64,000 nucleotides of DNA from Isoetes taiwanensis (GCA_021234155.1 JAJEKV010000075.1:2504522-2568521), one strand, 5' to 3'; positions 23,476 through 36,077 are shown, numbered from the stretch's first letter. Notes: generated by a model from the sequence alone, not told the origin. Numbers and translations: made by a program.

Positions 23476-25410
23476 ATATTAATGATATTTGATATTACTT
23501 ACATGTGGCTTAAAATGCAAACACATGGCAGAAGGAATGCAATGACATATGTCAATTGTCGAGATAGACTTCGTTTCAATGATTGCCGATGGAAGAGATA
23601 TATACATTATATGTGGCTTAGATTGAAAAACGGTGGGTGTAAAAATAGCCTTTGATCAAATGACACGCGGTTCGACTATCTAAAGTCGAAAGTAAAATAT
23701 TCACGGAAGGGAGTTTCGAAAGAGAAATGTTAAGTGGCGCCCTTTGGTCGCCAATGATAAATTTCTTGTAGTTCTAAAGACATGTTTTTAAAAGCTCGCA
23801 AAAACTTATTCTGCAGGGCATGCATATTATATTTACCTTTGGCTAAGCAGTTCCGAACTTTTATTCATCAATTCAGATAAGATTTTGGACATGAGATATA
23901 AGCAATCTTTCTTCAATGTTCATTAACTATAGTCTGCTTACAAAGGATTTATGAGCAATTTTCTTCTAGAAATCATGAGTATTGCTTAGTTATGGCTTAC
24001 TTATGATGCATGCAATCTTGTCATTAACTGAACTACAGTTACTATTCATAATGTCAATCTTCATAATGTCATGGTATCAAGTATTGTATTGTGGAGTAAT
24101 AATTAAGATTGATTGTGATGAAACTGAAGCATCATTTAAGCCACTTCACCCTCAGGCCATGGAGGGCAACCCTCCGTGCGCAGCACCTTGTTTTTTTAGC
24201 ACGTTTGCACAAATGCAAGTGGACACTTTGAAGCAATTTTAGAGTGTCCACGTTGCTGCCAGGTAAGATTTTTGTTCACGTGGATGCAGCTACAGGTAAG
24301 ATTTTTGTTCACGTGGATGCAGCTACAAGCCTTCGATTTCATCTACGGCTGTGAAAATTCAAGAAAATTCCAAGTGGGATGTCGGTTAGCAGAAGGCCGT
24401 GACGATTGCTCCAAATCCGAACAAAATAGACCCTGGATTTACTAGTGAAGACGATGAAGCAGAGGCAAGCTTGGTGTCGATAGGTATGGCACAGCCACCC
24501 TTCCTGCGAGCAACGATACGCTTGACGGATCTCCTATTTGGAACAGAGCACTATGCACGTAGGGCTTTTCCTCGTCATTGGATATGAAGCAATCCAAGTG
24601 TTGAGCCATGGCAAAATGTTTGGCCGAAATTGCTTTCGCCGGCTCTGTCGTTTCTATTCAAGCCAAAATGGATGTTTCTTTGTGTTCCATAATAAGGGCG
24701 AGCTTTCAGGCAGTTAAAATGGCCCTCTTGAGGAACTTGTGGGGAGGTGTAAGTTTACCCACTCAATTTATTCTGAGGACTGTCGGAGCTTTCCCGGTTT
24801 GGTTTTCATTTCCTTCTTTCTAACTACACATCCTTCAGAGCTTTTCCTTGCTCGAGGAAGGAGCAAATAAAAATCTGTATACCAACTCTGGGCCTGCCAT
24901 AGCCACGAAGCTGGCTTTGATCTTTCTTTGTCGTCTCCGTATCCGGGTGAAGTGTTTGCCATCCGAGATAGATTTGCCATATCCTGTTTTCGGATGAAGG
25001 GAAACTTTGCAGTGATTTGGTATGATTTTCGCAGAAGCCCCTGTTTTTGTGCCTAAGGCAAGTTTGCTTATGTAACCCTGTTTTATGGATGCACACAGGT
25101 CCTCGCCCATTATTCTGGGCATATGGGTTAATATTTTGGGCATATGTTTTATGGTCTATCTAATACGGTCTGTTTCATTTTTCAGAATCTTTTAGACTAG
25201 ATTTATCCATCAATCGGCTTAGGAGCTTAGGACTCCATTAACCGGCTAGAGCTGAGCAGTTCTTGGAGGAGCCATATTAAGAGGTACAATTTTTGCTTAG
25301 ATTCAGGTATAAATAGCTCCAGATTCGATATATGCTTACCTGTTCGATCCTGCCATAGCCACGAACCTGCCATGCCATAGCCACGAACCTGCTTTAGCCG
25401 ATTCTTTGCT
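23476..25410. other. Gene-poor stretch
   Basis: No gene could be recognised. Minus-strand open frames at 24,768-25,143 and 25,227-25,430 overlap in several phases and could be decayed continuation of the polymerase remnant that follows on the minus strand, but I could not match them. Confidence 0.35.
24241..24400 (+). repeat. Dispersed repeat copy 1, with a 33 bp tandem duplication
   Basis: AGAGTGTCCACGTTGCTGCC starts a block that recurs at 29,850-29,985 and continues with a TTTTT..CACG.GGATGCA phrase and a downstream GAAATTCCAA-like phrase. In this copy a 33 bp piece (24,261-24,293) is repeated exactly at 24,294-24,326. Confidence 0.75.
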
Positions 25411-25860
25411 TCAGGAACAAGGATTGGCATGACTGTGTAGTTCTCGCTTTCGTATCAGACAGTTGAGTCCAATGGCCTGCTTGCGATGCTTGCGAGACTC
25501 TTGGATAAGTTTTGAACTCCGGTTATGATTAAGAAATGCAATCACAAATCCTGCAATTGCTAAAAAGGAAGCAGCATGCAGTTCCATATATTTATATTGA
25601 ACATCATGTGAGCAAGGTTTCTTCAAATCTGAAATAGATCTCGCTATTGAAGCTTTGTATTGCTCTTTAGCTGCAAAAAATTCCACAGCACATTCATTAA
25701 CGAAGTAATCAATTCCATTTCGGGGTTTCTTGCTTCTCAACTCTGAAAAGTGTTGCTTTATTATGCAAAGCTGATCTTTGTTGACTATAAATGATGGGCA
25801 CAGAAGTCTTCCGGCATTACTAAATATATTGATCTCCTTCCCACTCAGACATACTTCAAT
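25411..25860 (-). pseudogene. RNA polymerase second-largest subunit exon, NRPD2/NRPE2-like
   Basis: On the minus strand a 149-codon frame opens right after a splice acceptor (GCATTGTAG, 25,861-25,869) and has no stop until TGA at 25,411. INIFSNAGRLLCPSFIV fits the Rpb2 stretch that usually reads IRIFTDAGRLLRPLLVV. FLAIAGFVIAFLNHN followed by SRKHRKQAIG fits the conserved block that in Pol II reads CASIIPFPDHNQ...GKQAMG. The QxSxKHxxQAIG pattern is the plant Pol IV/V version, subunits shared by the RNA-directed DNA methylation polymerases. After this block the frame goes off (a missing family motif from QAIG onward), and no catalytic-Mg or hybrid-binding part follows. Even so, the long open frame is unusual among the remnants here. 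It could be a recent partial duplicate. The NRPD2/E2 assignment over NRPB2 or NRPC2 is from memory of the family pattern. Confidence 0.62.
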
Positions 25861-25877
25861 CTACAATGCAATTGCAT

Positions 25878-26770
25878 CTCTATTTGTAACTCCCTAGCAA
25901 AGAAATCCATGCAGGAATCAGAGAATATCTTACTGTCACAATATTAAACCTCTCTATGTAATGCCTCTTACATGTTCTGTTGTAAAACTAGCACATCCAG
26001 TGCATTTTGGCATTTTTGACATATGTAGAGTAGAAATTTGAAAACTTTATGCCTAGCATTATTTTTAGATTATTTTGCACGCTTTCCAACGGATGCCCTT
26101 GCTAGTGAAACAGAGCTTTGGTTTGCAAGTTATGGCCGAAATTGACTGGTGGTTTTATTTCATGCAGTCGTATTTTGATATAGTTTGTTTTATTTGGGCC
26201 ATTCAAACCATAAATTTCAGAAACATGCATCTGTCTTTTTCTAATAAATGCTCATGCATAGGGCTTCCTTCTTGAAGTTATGTCCTTCACATTTCTTGTT
26301 GTGAAGTTGGGACAACGATAACTTGGCTTTGCTATAGGCTGAATCAATTGAAGTAAGCTTACAATCCTTATTTCCTAAATGTGATTTATGTTAGAATTGC
26401 TTAAACTCACACCTCTATTTGTAAGTCCGATTAACAAAGAAGTTCATGGAAGAATCAGATAAATAGAATGTTAAACCTCTTTATGTAATGCCTCTTACAT
26501 GCTCTGCTGTGAAACTAGCATAGCCAGCCCATTTTGGCATTTTTGACATATCTAGGGCAGGAATTTGAAAACTTTATGCCTAGCATTATTTTTAGATTTT
26601 TTTGCATGCTTTCCAATGGATGCCCTTGCTACTGAAACGGAGCCGGTTTGTAAATTACGGCCGAAATTGAAAGATGGCCTTATTTCATGCAATCGCACTC
26701 TGATTCATACGTTTTGTTTTATTTGGCCCATTTAAACTATCAATTTCAGAAAAATGCACCTAAGTCTTTT
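25878..26770 (+). repeat. ~535 bp direct duplication
   Basis: A block starting CTCTATTTGTAA at 25,878 recurs at 26,413, with high similarity through ACCTCT.TATGTAATGCCTC, GGCATTTTTGACATAT and ACTTTATGCCTAGCATTA. The first copy begins only 18 bp beyond the polymerase-like exon and includes its upstream intron, so part of the intron may have been duplicated. Confidence 0.85.
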
Positions 26771-29190
26771 TGTAGGATGCTTATTAGGCTTTCTAAGAAG
26801 TACTCATGAATAAAGCATGAATAAAGCACAGAAGTTTTGCCATATGATGAAAGAGTTGCATAGTAATCAAATTTTGCACGTCGGTATTCCCTTTTAACAT
26901 ATTGGTTGAGATCACTTTGGTGTTCCTGTCACCATTGTTAGCACATATGAGATTGATTGCACGGGACTTTGAGTGTAATGCAGCATTACAAACAGAGTAG
27001 ACAGCGAAATGCCCATCCCAATCTTGCATTTTGGGTTATATAGAAACCCATGACACAGACTTAGATTTAACGACAATTTAGCCACAGCTTAGAAACCCGC
27101 CAGAATAATGCTTACAATTCATGGCATGTCCATCACCTTCCGTGTTACTGCATTTGCACATATCGAGTTGCAAGGTGTGAGACCAAGTAAGATTATATTT
27201 TTTAGAATATTTTCTGAATATGTGGTTTCGACTAAGGTAAATAGTTGCATGATCTAGTGGACTTAGTTTGGATATGATCGTTATGGAAATGGCAAGAGGA
27301 ATGCTTTGAATGGCTAAACCTCAATTAGAAGTAAGAAAGGACAATGTAGATTATACAGTATGAAGTTTGTTTGCAAAAATTTGCCTTCGATATTCTTTAA
27401 CGTCAAGAGAGGAGGCTCAACTCCATTGTAGAAATGATGCAAGCCACTTAAGTCTGTTTGCCTCTGTTTATGCATGCATGTAGATGGTGCTTACTTTGAA
27501 AGCATTTGAAATGAAAAATGTTGCAGCCTGGCATTAAGGTTGCTATGGAGGTTTTGAAAGCTATTTATGTTGACTGCACTTTTTGTCTGAAATCCATTTA
27601 CTGAGGCCCATTTACTGTGCATGCTCTGGCCTTCTAGTTTGCAATCATAAGTGCATACAAATCATTTTGACTTGATTCTGCATATGCCAATTTGCAAATA
27701 CTCAATTGTCAAGACAACTTGACATTTATTTCTAGGCGATTGGATCTTTCTATTTATGAATAATCTCCAAACAATCCCTTATTTGCATTTGTGCTATGCT
27801 TTAGAATGCTTTAAATGTCCCAACAAGAGAAAAATCCTAAAACACAAACTTTTAGAATAAGAAGTTCTGAGTAGGCACATTGATCAAACATGCACCTAAT
27901 AGAAGAAAAAACTTGAAATCCCCTTTATGCCGAATTGTGGTAATAAAGAGTGGTTAAAATTCGCCAAATGGCGATTTTTTAGACCTTTAGTCAGATTTCA
28001 TGGCTAAAGTTTATAAAGGCAATTTTTTTAGAAAAAGTATAATTTAGCCACTCCAAAAGGGGGTAAATTCTGAACGCTTAGAGTTTAGCCGGGATTGTTT
28101 GCTGCATGGTATACTGAATCGCCTTCTCTAAAGTTGATTAGGAGAACCCTGATCAATTCAAATAGCCATGCCAATTCTATTCAGGGACCTCTTTCATTTA
28201 GGAATTGCCATTAGCTACCTCAATCATATTTTGAATTTGTATCTATAAGTTGTTTAGGTTAAATGCTATGAAGAATGTTACATGATGTGCATTTTAAGCT
28301 TTAAATAGTAGTGCTCTCTTCTTGCAATTGTTGACCCTAAAGGGCTTTATCACCAAATTCACCATTTGGATGCATTTGACCCCAACGTAAACATGCATGT
28401 TCCTTCAAACGATATTGTTTGTTCCTTATGAATTGTATTTGAACAACTTTATTATCGTTTTGTAAAAGAAGCATATTGAATCAATGTCATTCATGTACTA
28501 ATCAGTGCTCAAAGTTTGAAGTTAAATAGTTGCACTTTAGCTAGGGACCAAGAAAAATTCGCCAACATTAGAATTTCATGTCATATAAATTTTACATTTT
28601 AGCCAAGTGGGAAGATAATTAAAGGGCTTTATTTTATCAAATTCCGCCAAGAAAAAAATCCAAGAACTTTTGTTTTTCATAGGTTTAGCCAACCTTAATT
28701 TGAATAGAAAAACATTTAGGGATGTTAAAATTTACCCTGATGCCGACCCCATATTCTAGACACATCCCCCCAAGGCACTTGCATCATAGAAATGGCATAA
28801 CTAACATAGGAAAACCCAATCAAATTTTATGACAATGCAAACTTGCTCCATAGGATTGGCGTAACTATCGTAAAAATGCTTATCCACTCACCTGCTTCTT
28901 TTTTGCTGCCCTAAATCCCATCAAATTGCAACTCACAACATTCAATCCCCAAAGATGGTCACTTTTTTTTGCACGCAGACAATAGAAAGATAAAAATAGC
29001 AATTTCCCAAAAGCAACTAGTTTGCCAAGAAACGCTCTAGCAAAATTTGTCCTGACTTACACTATAGAACTAGCTGCATTTTAGAAGCACCGCATCTAAC
29101 TTGCATAATAGGAGTTTTTGTAATTTTAACATAAGAAACCTTGCTACTCAATTGCCTCCATTTGCGCCTTCATGGAATCTTGCGAGATCT
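26771..29190. other. Gene-free AT-rich stretch
   Basis: No gene or defined repeat recognised. The composition is AT-rich with scattered short open frames. Confidence 0.4.
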
Positions 29191-29194
29191 CATA

Positions 29195-29372
29195 AATAAA
29201 ACCTAAGGGAATCCAGGGGAATCTACATAATACCTTAAAGAATCTAGGGAAATCTAAGGGAATTCATAAATTCTTGGACATTCTAAGGGAATCTAGAAGA
29301 ATCTAAGGAAATATTTATAAAAATCTTAGGAAACCTAGAGGAATTTTCATAGAATCTAAGGAATTCTAACAT
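29195..29372 (+). repeat. Short-unit minisatellite AATCTAAGGGA
   Basis: The 11-mer AATCTAAGGGA and close variants (AATCTAGGGAA, AATCCAGGGGA, AATCTAAGGAA) recur about ten times with irregular spacing. Confidence 0.75.
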
Positions 29373-29849
29373 AAAAAGCCCGGTACTCACTTGCAAACAT
29401 AAAATTTACCTCATTAGGGCAAATTCTAATAGAATTAAATTAACCGCAAAAAATAGGATTTTTTGCTAAATATGCCACTCTATTCACATGCCTACCTTTG
29501 GGGAACTGAAACATGCACAAACTGGAACATGCACCAACTAAAACATTGTGCATCAATTTATCTAACTACAAGGATATCATTGTGGAAAATGCGCTTTGTC
29601 AATATGTGTATGCATGCAAGCATTATGACCATCCATACATCTCTATGCGCACAAGTTTTTTACCTTTAGATTTAAATACATGCTCGAATTTAAAAGCCCA
29701 AAGAAGCAACGCTAGGCAATTTTTCCAAATATCATATAATATTGCAATAGATAATATATTATTGCCATGTTTCTCGAGATTCTAATGTCTTTCCAAGCAT
29801 TTGGAAGACGAAAACTACATTTTTTATTTTGTAACTAGAAAGTAGCGCT

Positions 29850-29985
29850 TCTAGAGTGTCCACGTTGCTGCCAACTAGGACTTTTTTCCACGCGGATGCA
29901 CTTTCCATCGCTAGATTTTAATCGACGGTCCACGTAAAAATTAAGGGAAATTCCAAATGTATTGGCGCTAGGGGAGAATGCTTGC
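29850..29985 (+). repeat. Dispersed repeat copy 2
   Basis: TAGAGTGTCCACGTTGCTGCC and the following CACG.GGATGCA phrase repeat the block at 24,241-24,400, about 5.6 kb away, without that copy's internal 33 bp duplication. The family is not recognised. Confidence 0.7.
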
Positions 29986-32900
29986 CCGCCCACATGCCTA
30001 ATGGCGACTTTTTCCTCGATGTCGATGGTGCCAGGGTCAAGATCTTAAGCTTTTTGTCGAGACAAGCTCTTGCAAAGAAGATGGCATTTGCTCAATGTTC
30101 GCTTTTAGATGTTTTTCAGTCCCTTCAATGCGGTTATAGTCCTTGCTTTTTGCTTTGACGGAGAGTTGGGCATTCGATCGCGGCAGCCCAACAATAAGGT
30201 ATTTCGTTAAGGCTCATGTAAGTTTTCAGAGCATATAAAATTTTTTAGCTATTGTTTGTCGGATGTTGGTATGCGATGGAGTGGAAACTTGGTAGCCCCC
30301 GATGCATCTCGAAAATACTAACATCCTCAATTAAGGTCTTCCCCGAGAGTGCTTTTTATGGGCTCGGCTCCGCACTACATTGGTCCGATCAATTTCGATT
30401 TCTTTATTGTTATAGATTATAGATATGCTTTTCTCAACATAAACATGAAGTTAATTTGGTAGTATTCTCGATATGCGACGCGGGCTACAAAAGAAGCAAA
30501 GACCAGCCCGGTTTTAGCCTACGAAAAAACATGGTCGGCCATAAACACTTCGGGATTTGTAGAAAAGAGCAATGTAAACTTGTCAGACGCTTATGGCAAG
30601 AGTTACGCATTACTTTATATCATTTGGTGCATAGAGCCCAAGCTTGGGATGACTCTTATTTGAAGGAGATAGATAAATTAATTGACAAACACAAAGAGGT
30701 CGCATTTGATTTGCAATCAAGAACAAGACCTCAAGTGGATTTCTTGCAAACTTGCAAAACAATGTGAGCAACGCTTAGGGCTACCATGGAAATATGATCA
30801 AGGAAGGTCTTGTTGCTTGACTATACAAAGTGAAGGTTTACAAAGATGGGGCTAGCAGCATGTTCGGGCTTTGAGACAAAGAGTATTGCGCTTTTCCGCA
30901 AAGGATGGTGTTCGCTTGGCCCGCCCACATTGATCTATTATTCATTTGTTGGTGGTGAATGTTTATCGTCATTGGTTTACATTCTCGCAAGAGAAGATGT
31001 GCAAGAAGGTTGGAAGGTGGTCTTTAGAATACTTGATAATGATCTATCCTCTTTGACCACTACATCATGGTGCCTCATAGGAGGGCCACAAGAACAAAAA
31101 GCCTAGCTCGCTTATTAGTCCTTCATGTTTTGTTTCCATGAAGGGATCTTTTGGCAAAGATATGCAATAGTAATAGTTTTGAAGAATCTTTTATGTCATT
31201 CCTTCCAAATATTATGAGATGCAATACTGCCGCAGGAGACTTCCTTTAATCTAAAAGCTAGCTTCAATGTGCATAGTACAAGGAGATGATTCTCGCATGG
31301 CAAAGATGTCGCGGAAATTTTGAAGAATGTCTTGTGCATATTTCACCGATATATAGTGATATCCGATTGTGGTGCAACTGAATGACAAAACCACCCATGC
31401 CGGAAGTGTTTTTGATGCTATCCTTGTGTCAATGGATCGCCGCGATATAGCTACGCATCATTGTTCTTTTTTCAAAGGAGATCAAGAGTTAGAGACCTAT
31501 GTGAAGACGATGCATGTGACTTTGGTCGCTTTCATTCCCATGATCCCGCGGCTTTATATTTGCTGAACTATGATTTTGGTACTAAATCCATTTGCATTCC
31601 ATGGCATTTTTCTTTGTAAGTCCCAAGTATGGTTGTATTGTGCAAAAGATAAACCGTGGCCGCTTTGTGATTCTCCTTTCGCTCTATGTTCTTCAAGCAC
31701 CAATTTTGCTAATAAGTATGCTAGAAAAACAATTTGACTCCTCCTTCCCTTTGGTATATGGTTGATATTCATGATGTGTCATAGAAACACATCAATACGA
31801 ATCCGCCATCCGGTAATGATAAAAGCTTAATCCACAGCCTTTAGCTTAGGCATAGAGGAGATTTTTTGTAGGATGAGATCTCCCCTCGATCATAGCAAAA
31901 TTTTGTTCTTCCTAATCGGTTTTCTTTAGATTTTATTTCATCTTCCAAGACTTATGATGGCGTAAACCGCTTATTAAATATGTGTCACATGATGCCCGTT
32001 TCTCAACTTTGCGTGTTTTGTGGACGCAGTAAAGTTTGCATATTTTTTACCGCTGTGGTGGTTCTTTAGATTAGGCCAAGAATTATGAGAATTTAAGTCA
32101 AATATAAACTCCATTGTTCTCAATGTGTTTGAAAATCCAATGATAAACCGGTTAGTCTTTGTACAGACTCCGCTTTTGTAGAAGGCAATGCTAATTATTG
32201 TTTCCAAATGTAAACACCGACACGAAAAGAAGCATTATGTTGACCTACCTATATAAAGAAGCATTGTATTGCCATGAACATTATGCTTATTGGCCTTTTG
32301 CTTTGTAAAACTTAGGTTACGTGATAGACCTAGAAACCCTTTTTCTTGTAAAACTTACATTATATGATGAATCTAAAAACTTAAAACAAAATAAACATCA
32401 TAATTAGGGCACAAATATAACATTTATATACATAGTTCTTCTACTTGATTAGGGTCATTCTCATCAATTTGTGTTGCCTACCCTTTGCCCCAAGCCTCAT
32501 CCACAAGAACCATCGAATTTGATCATTTATTTAAGATCTTATTTTAATTGGTGACTCCTGTTAGCAAAACTAGCCTTCTCTTACGATTTACAATGATACT
32601 TTTGATGATAGGACCCACACCCGATCCTACAATTTGCTATGCAAAGTAATCAAACGTGCTTTTGACTAGTTTTTTTTTTTTTTGTGTTTTATCTTCCTAC
32701 TTTTTGTGTTTGTAGTTTGTAGATGGGTTGCTTAAATCGTAGGCTTCTTTTTATCTAGCAGTTTGTACTTTGAAGATGGGTTGCTTTTTCATTCTGCTTC
32801 TAGAAGATGGTCCTTTGCTTTTTCATGTTTGTTTCTAAAAGATTGTTCTCTTTTTGCTCTTGCTTCTGTTCTCTGTTTCTCTCTGGGTTTTTGTTTCTTC
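29986..32900. other. Gene-poor stretch with weak coding-like pieces
   Basis: Open frames at 30,456-30,767 and 30,846-31,106 have plausible residue composition but no family I recognise. A possible retrotransposon piece lies at 31,265-31,600. Nothing else is supported. Confidence 0.35.
31265..31600 (+). mobile_element. Possible Ty3/gypsy integrase fragment
   Basis: SRMAKDVAEILKNVLCIFHR and VISDCGA (31,293-31,374) resemble the integrase core run in which a Met-Val-Ala stretch leads to a PKSIVSDR motif. ELETYVKTM (31,486-31,512) resembles the LETYLR phrase that normally follows, and GCTGAACTATGATTTTGGTA (31,562-31,581) resembles the AEYWYN coding block. The order and spacing fit, but decay is severe and the catalytic D,D,E residues cannot be confirmed. 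Confidence 0.28.
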
Positions 32901-32912
32901 TTGTACCATGTC

Positions 32913-33250
32913 GTTTAGCCTAGTGGTTATCATCTACTGCTCACGAGACTTTCTCATAAACATCATGAATTTTACTTAGATCCATTTATCCATTGTAATG
33001 CTAATAGAGTTTATGGATAGTTTCCTGGACATTGCTTTTTCTTACTCATTCTAAATCCCAAAAACATGATGTCTTGCTAGATTCTGTTGCTGTTTTGTTG
33101 CATAATCTTGTCAAATTTTTCATTAACTGTGTCTCTTGGCTTTTTATATTTTATATTTGTATATACAAATTTTCTTTTGCCGAGCCCTGTGCTACAATGG
33201 TAACAACGTATAGTTGGTGTCCGGCTGTGGTTCAAGCTAGAGGTCGTTAA
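32913..33250 (+). mobile_element. tRNA-derived SINE-like promoter boxes
   Basis: TAGCCTAGTGGTTAT (32,917-32,931) resembles a Pol III box A, but no box B follows at the normal distance. At 33,189-33,238, GTGCTACAATGGTAAC (box A-like) is followed about 30 bp later by GGTTCAAGCT (box B-like, GGTTCRA). This spacing fits a tRNA-derived SINE head. No poly-A tail or target duplication was found, so the call is tentative. Confidence 0.3.
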
Positions 33251-34060
33251 AATTTTATCTATCTTGTTAAGTGGCTAAAAATTATTAAGTTACTGGGTTG
33301 ATTTTCCCCCTTCATGTCCACGTGCGGATCTGCGAATACCTAATCCGTCTACGGGCCATAACCTAGGAAGCTCTCTGCCATATCGATTTCTCTGCCTCAC
33401 AGATCCGGCTATCCTCTTCCTAAAATCGGCCAATTTGTTAGGCTAATCTTCCTTCCAATCCAGACCCAAATCGTTTCTGCATGCATTTCCCCTAGAATGG
33501 GTGGTTCATAGAGCTCTCATGCCACTTTCAGGTAATGCCTCCATATCCAAGCAAAAGGCTCAGTCACAGTTACCTCTGTGGCATCAAATGTCTTAAAGAA
33601 ATATCTACACTAACATGATCTATGATTCCACTATGACAAAGGTAATAGTTCTTCCACAACAAGATCTACTCCGTTGTTTTGATTCGTGTCAAGATCCAGA
33701 GAGTGGCAATTGTTGCTGCTGCAAAAAGACGAGAGGAATCCCCTGACAGTTAAGCAGCTATTTATAGCGTCCACATCCTTATCCGAAGCAAAATTCGATG
33801 CTCAATACCTCCGTTAGTGGAATCACAGAGAAGAAGATAAATTTTGGACGCCCGAACTAGATTGGCCCATCTTCCAGGCATCAATTGACGCCAGTGGAAT
33901 CTCCGCCTTAGAGCATAATTTAGCAGATTTGGCCTATAGATCCGGACCATATTTAGCAAACTCAGCCTGTAGATCGGGAATTCAGGCATTGGATTTCTAT
34001 TATTATGCCTAGACTTTGATCGCTTCGGCTATGAGACATTATTTCGCTTCATATCAAGCC
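33251..34060. other. Gene-free stretch
   Basis: No gene recognised. A minus-strand open frame (33,762-33,989) lies downstream of the coiled-coil remnant and could be its decayed continuation, but shows no coil pattern. Confidence 0.35.
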
Positions 34061-34064
34061 GTTT

Positions 34065-34767
34065 TTAGCTTTGCTCTTTTTCTCAACGGATCTCACCAGT
34101 AAGTCTGCTTCCTCAACCCTTTGTTCCATGTTGATAAGTTTACCATTCCATAGCTTTTGCCTGTGCCTCTGAGTATAGCCTTTCCTTTTCATCATGCATG
34201 AGAGTAATTTGTTGCATTAGATGCTGTATTTTATTTCTAATTGGCTTATTACAGCCAGGTTTTCGACACATGTCTGCTCATGGAACTGTTCAAACTTTGC
34301 AGCTTTCTCTATTGCCTCATTCAGACATATGTTCATGTGTCCTTTGTTGTATTCCTCATGTCTCTTGTCAAGTTCCATTTTTAACCTTGAAACCTCACTT
34401 TCAACTTAAGCAACAGATGATACTGATGATGAATGTTTCAAATTGATGATTTGCAACTGGTTCTTAAGTTTATTCTCTGTTATTTGCAGGTCTTTAATGT
34501 GGCCTACTAATGCTTTTACGCTTTCAAGATGTCCTCATGGCTTCATCTTCCGTCTTTTATCTCTATCAAACTTCTTTTTGACTCATTATAGACCCTGCAT
34601 CTTTCTTCTAAATCAGATTTGTTGGTTTCCAAGATGAGAACTCTAGCTCGGAGTGGTTCAAGTTCATTCCTTATATCATTGTCCTTATTAACAAATTCAA
34701 TAGCATGGATTTCCAACTCTGCATTTTTGAACCTGTATGCTTCCTTCTTCTCCATGCAGCAAATCAT
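34065..34767 (-). pseudogene. Coiled-coil protein remnant, unrecognised
   Basis: Reading the minus strand, coil-forming sequence runs on through three frames. EKKEAYRFKNAELEIHAIEF and NELEPLRARVLILETNKSDL lie at 34,757-34,590. VKALVGHIKDLQITENKLKN and VESEVSRLKMELDKRHEEYN follow at about 34,530-34,360, then EAIEKAAKFEQFHEQ and QLEIKY. A third frame gives IQHLMQQITLMHDEKERLYS near 34,230-34,170. Two frameshifts and several stops break it. The high Glu/Lys/Leu content with heptad spacing, held through frame changes, argues for a real lost gene. The tails of plant kinesins and other cytoskeletal coiled-coil proteins look like this, but I cannot name the family. Confidence 0.55.
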
Positions 34768-36077
34768 CAGGTGTTAGTGTGTTGGACGTTAAGAGAATAT
34801 GCCTCCATTAATGAAAGTGCAATTGCTATTGCATGATAACTAAGGGGACCTGCCCATCAATGGTGAACTTAAGAAGAAAGTCAAATTTGAAGATGCTTGC
34901 AGCAACCATACCTGATGCCAAGATGCTCCAACATGTGCTCCAGATCCTACCCTACAACATCATGCATGTGAAAAAAAAAAGAGGCACATATCTTGTGAGA
35001 TACAAGCTGTTAAAAGAGAGGGGGTCAGAGACCCTGTATGTGAGCACATGTACCCTATTATGTGAGCACATGTACCCTATTGGAGATACTGTTGGTGATA
35101 GCATGTACCCTGATGGTGATGCATAGTTGGTGCAGTGGATGCACCTTGGTGGTGCAGCAGATGTACCTACATTGCATCCTGCATGGCCTCAAAGGAGTCA
35201 TGGAAGGTCCTCATTTGTGTGATTACAGCCCATGATAACGCAGTCGCCACACCTCAATTGCTAACCAATCCTACCACCATAGAGCACTAATATAACCATG
35301 AATGGTTGCAATCAGACCTAGTTAACTACACTACATATGCAAGTATCAGAGGAATTGAACCTCAAATAACCTAACTACTTACCTGCCATTGTTCAATGGC
35401 GGGTTATAGGAAAGAGTTTAAGGTTTAGGTTATCTGGGATTAGCCACACGCCAACATCAGAAGCATTCAGAAAGTAGTTACTCCACTTTTGAAATAACTA
35501 CATACAGAGAACAAAGTACAATTAGACAAGGTATAGGTAATGTTTTGAATATTCTTCACATCACAACAAACTTAAAATTTAGGAACATGTTGCAACTTTA
35601 GCATTATGGATCCAGTGGTACAACACAAAAAATAGAGAAGTAGTTACAGACTACTCATCATTTTCAAAAAGTGCTTACTAATTCTCTTGGGTGCACCTTG
35701 TGTTTCAGATGCAACAGGGTACCTATCGGCATCACTCCACAACTCCCAAGGCTCTGGAAATTCAGACCCTTGCACCTTCTTCTGATTTCTGCAATGCTCA
35801 TCCCATGAGCACTCATGTGTACCCTCATAGCTACAAACCAAACAACCACATCTTCATCCACAAAGTTGGTCAGCCTTGGAAGAGGTGTTCTTGTGTATCT
35901 TCAAACTTGTCTTCATCACCTTCATCTACATCTTTGCTGCAACCTCATCAAGTTGAGGCACATGATTGGCATGGACTTCATTTCCTCGATGCACATCATT
36001 GGTCGCTACATGAGGTGTAGTCACAAGACTACTTGTACTATTCTCGCCAAATCTAGAGCATGTTAGCACTTGAAGAT
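34768..36077. other. Gene-free stretch
   Basis: No gene recognised. Near 35,038-35,083 the phrase TGTGAGCACATGTACCCTAT occurs twice in tandem. Open frames at 35,644-36,066 on both strands overlap and show no domain. Confidence 0.4.

Noticed and set aside
30456-31106. Two open frames considered as a retrotransposon gene.
   Set aside because: No reverse transcriptase, RNase H or protease motif was found in any frame, so only the weak integrase-like piece downstream was kept.
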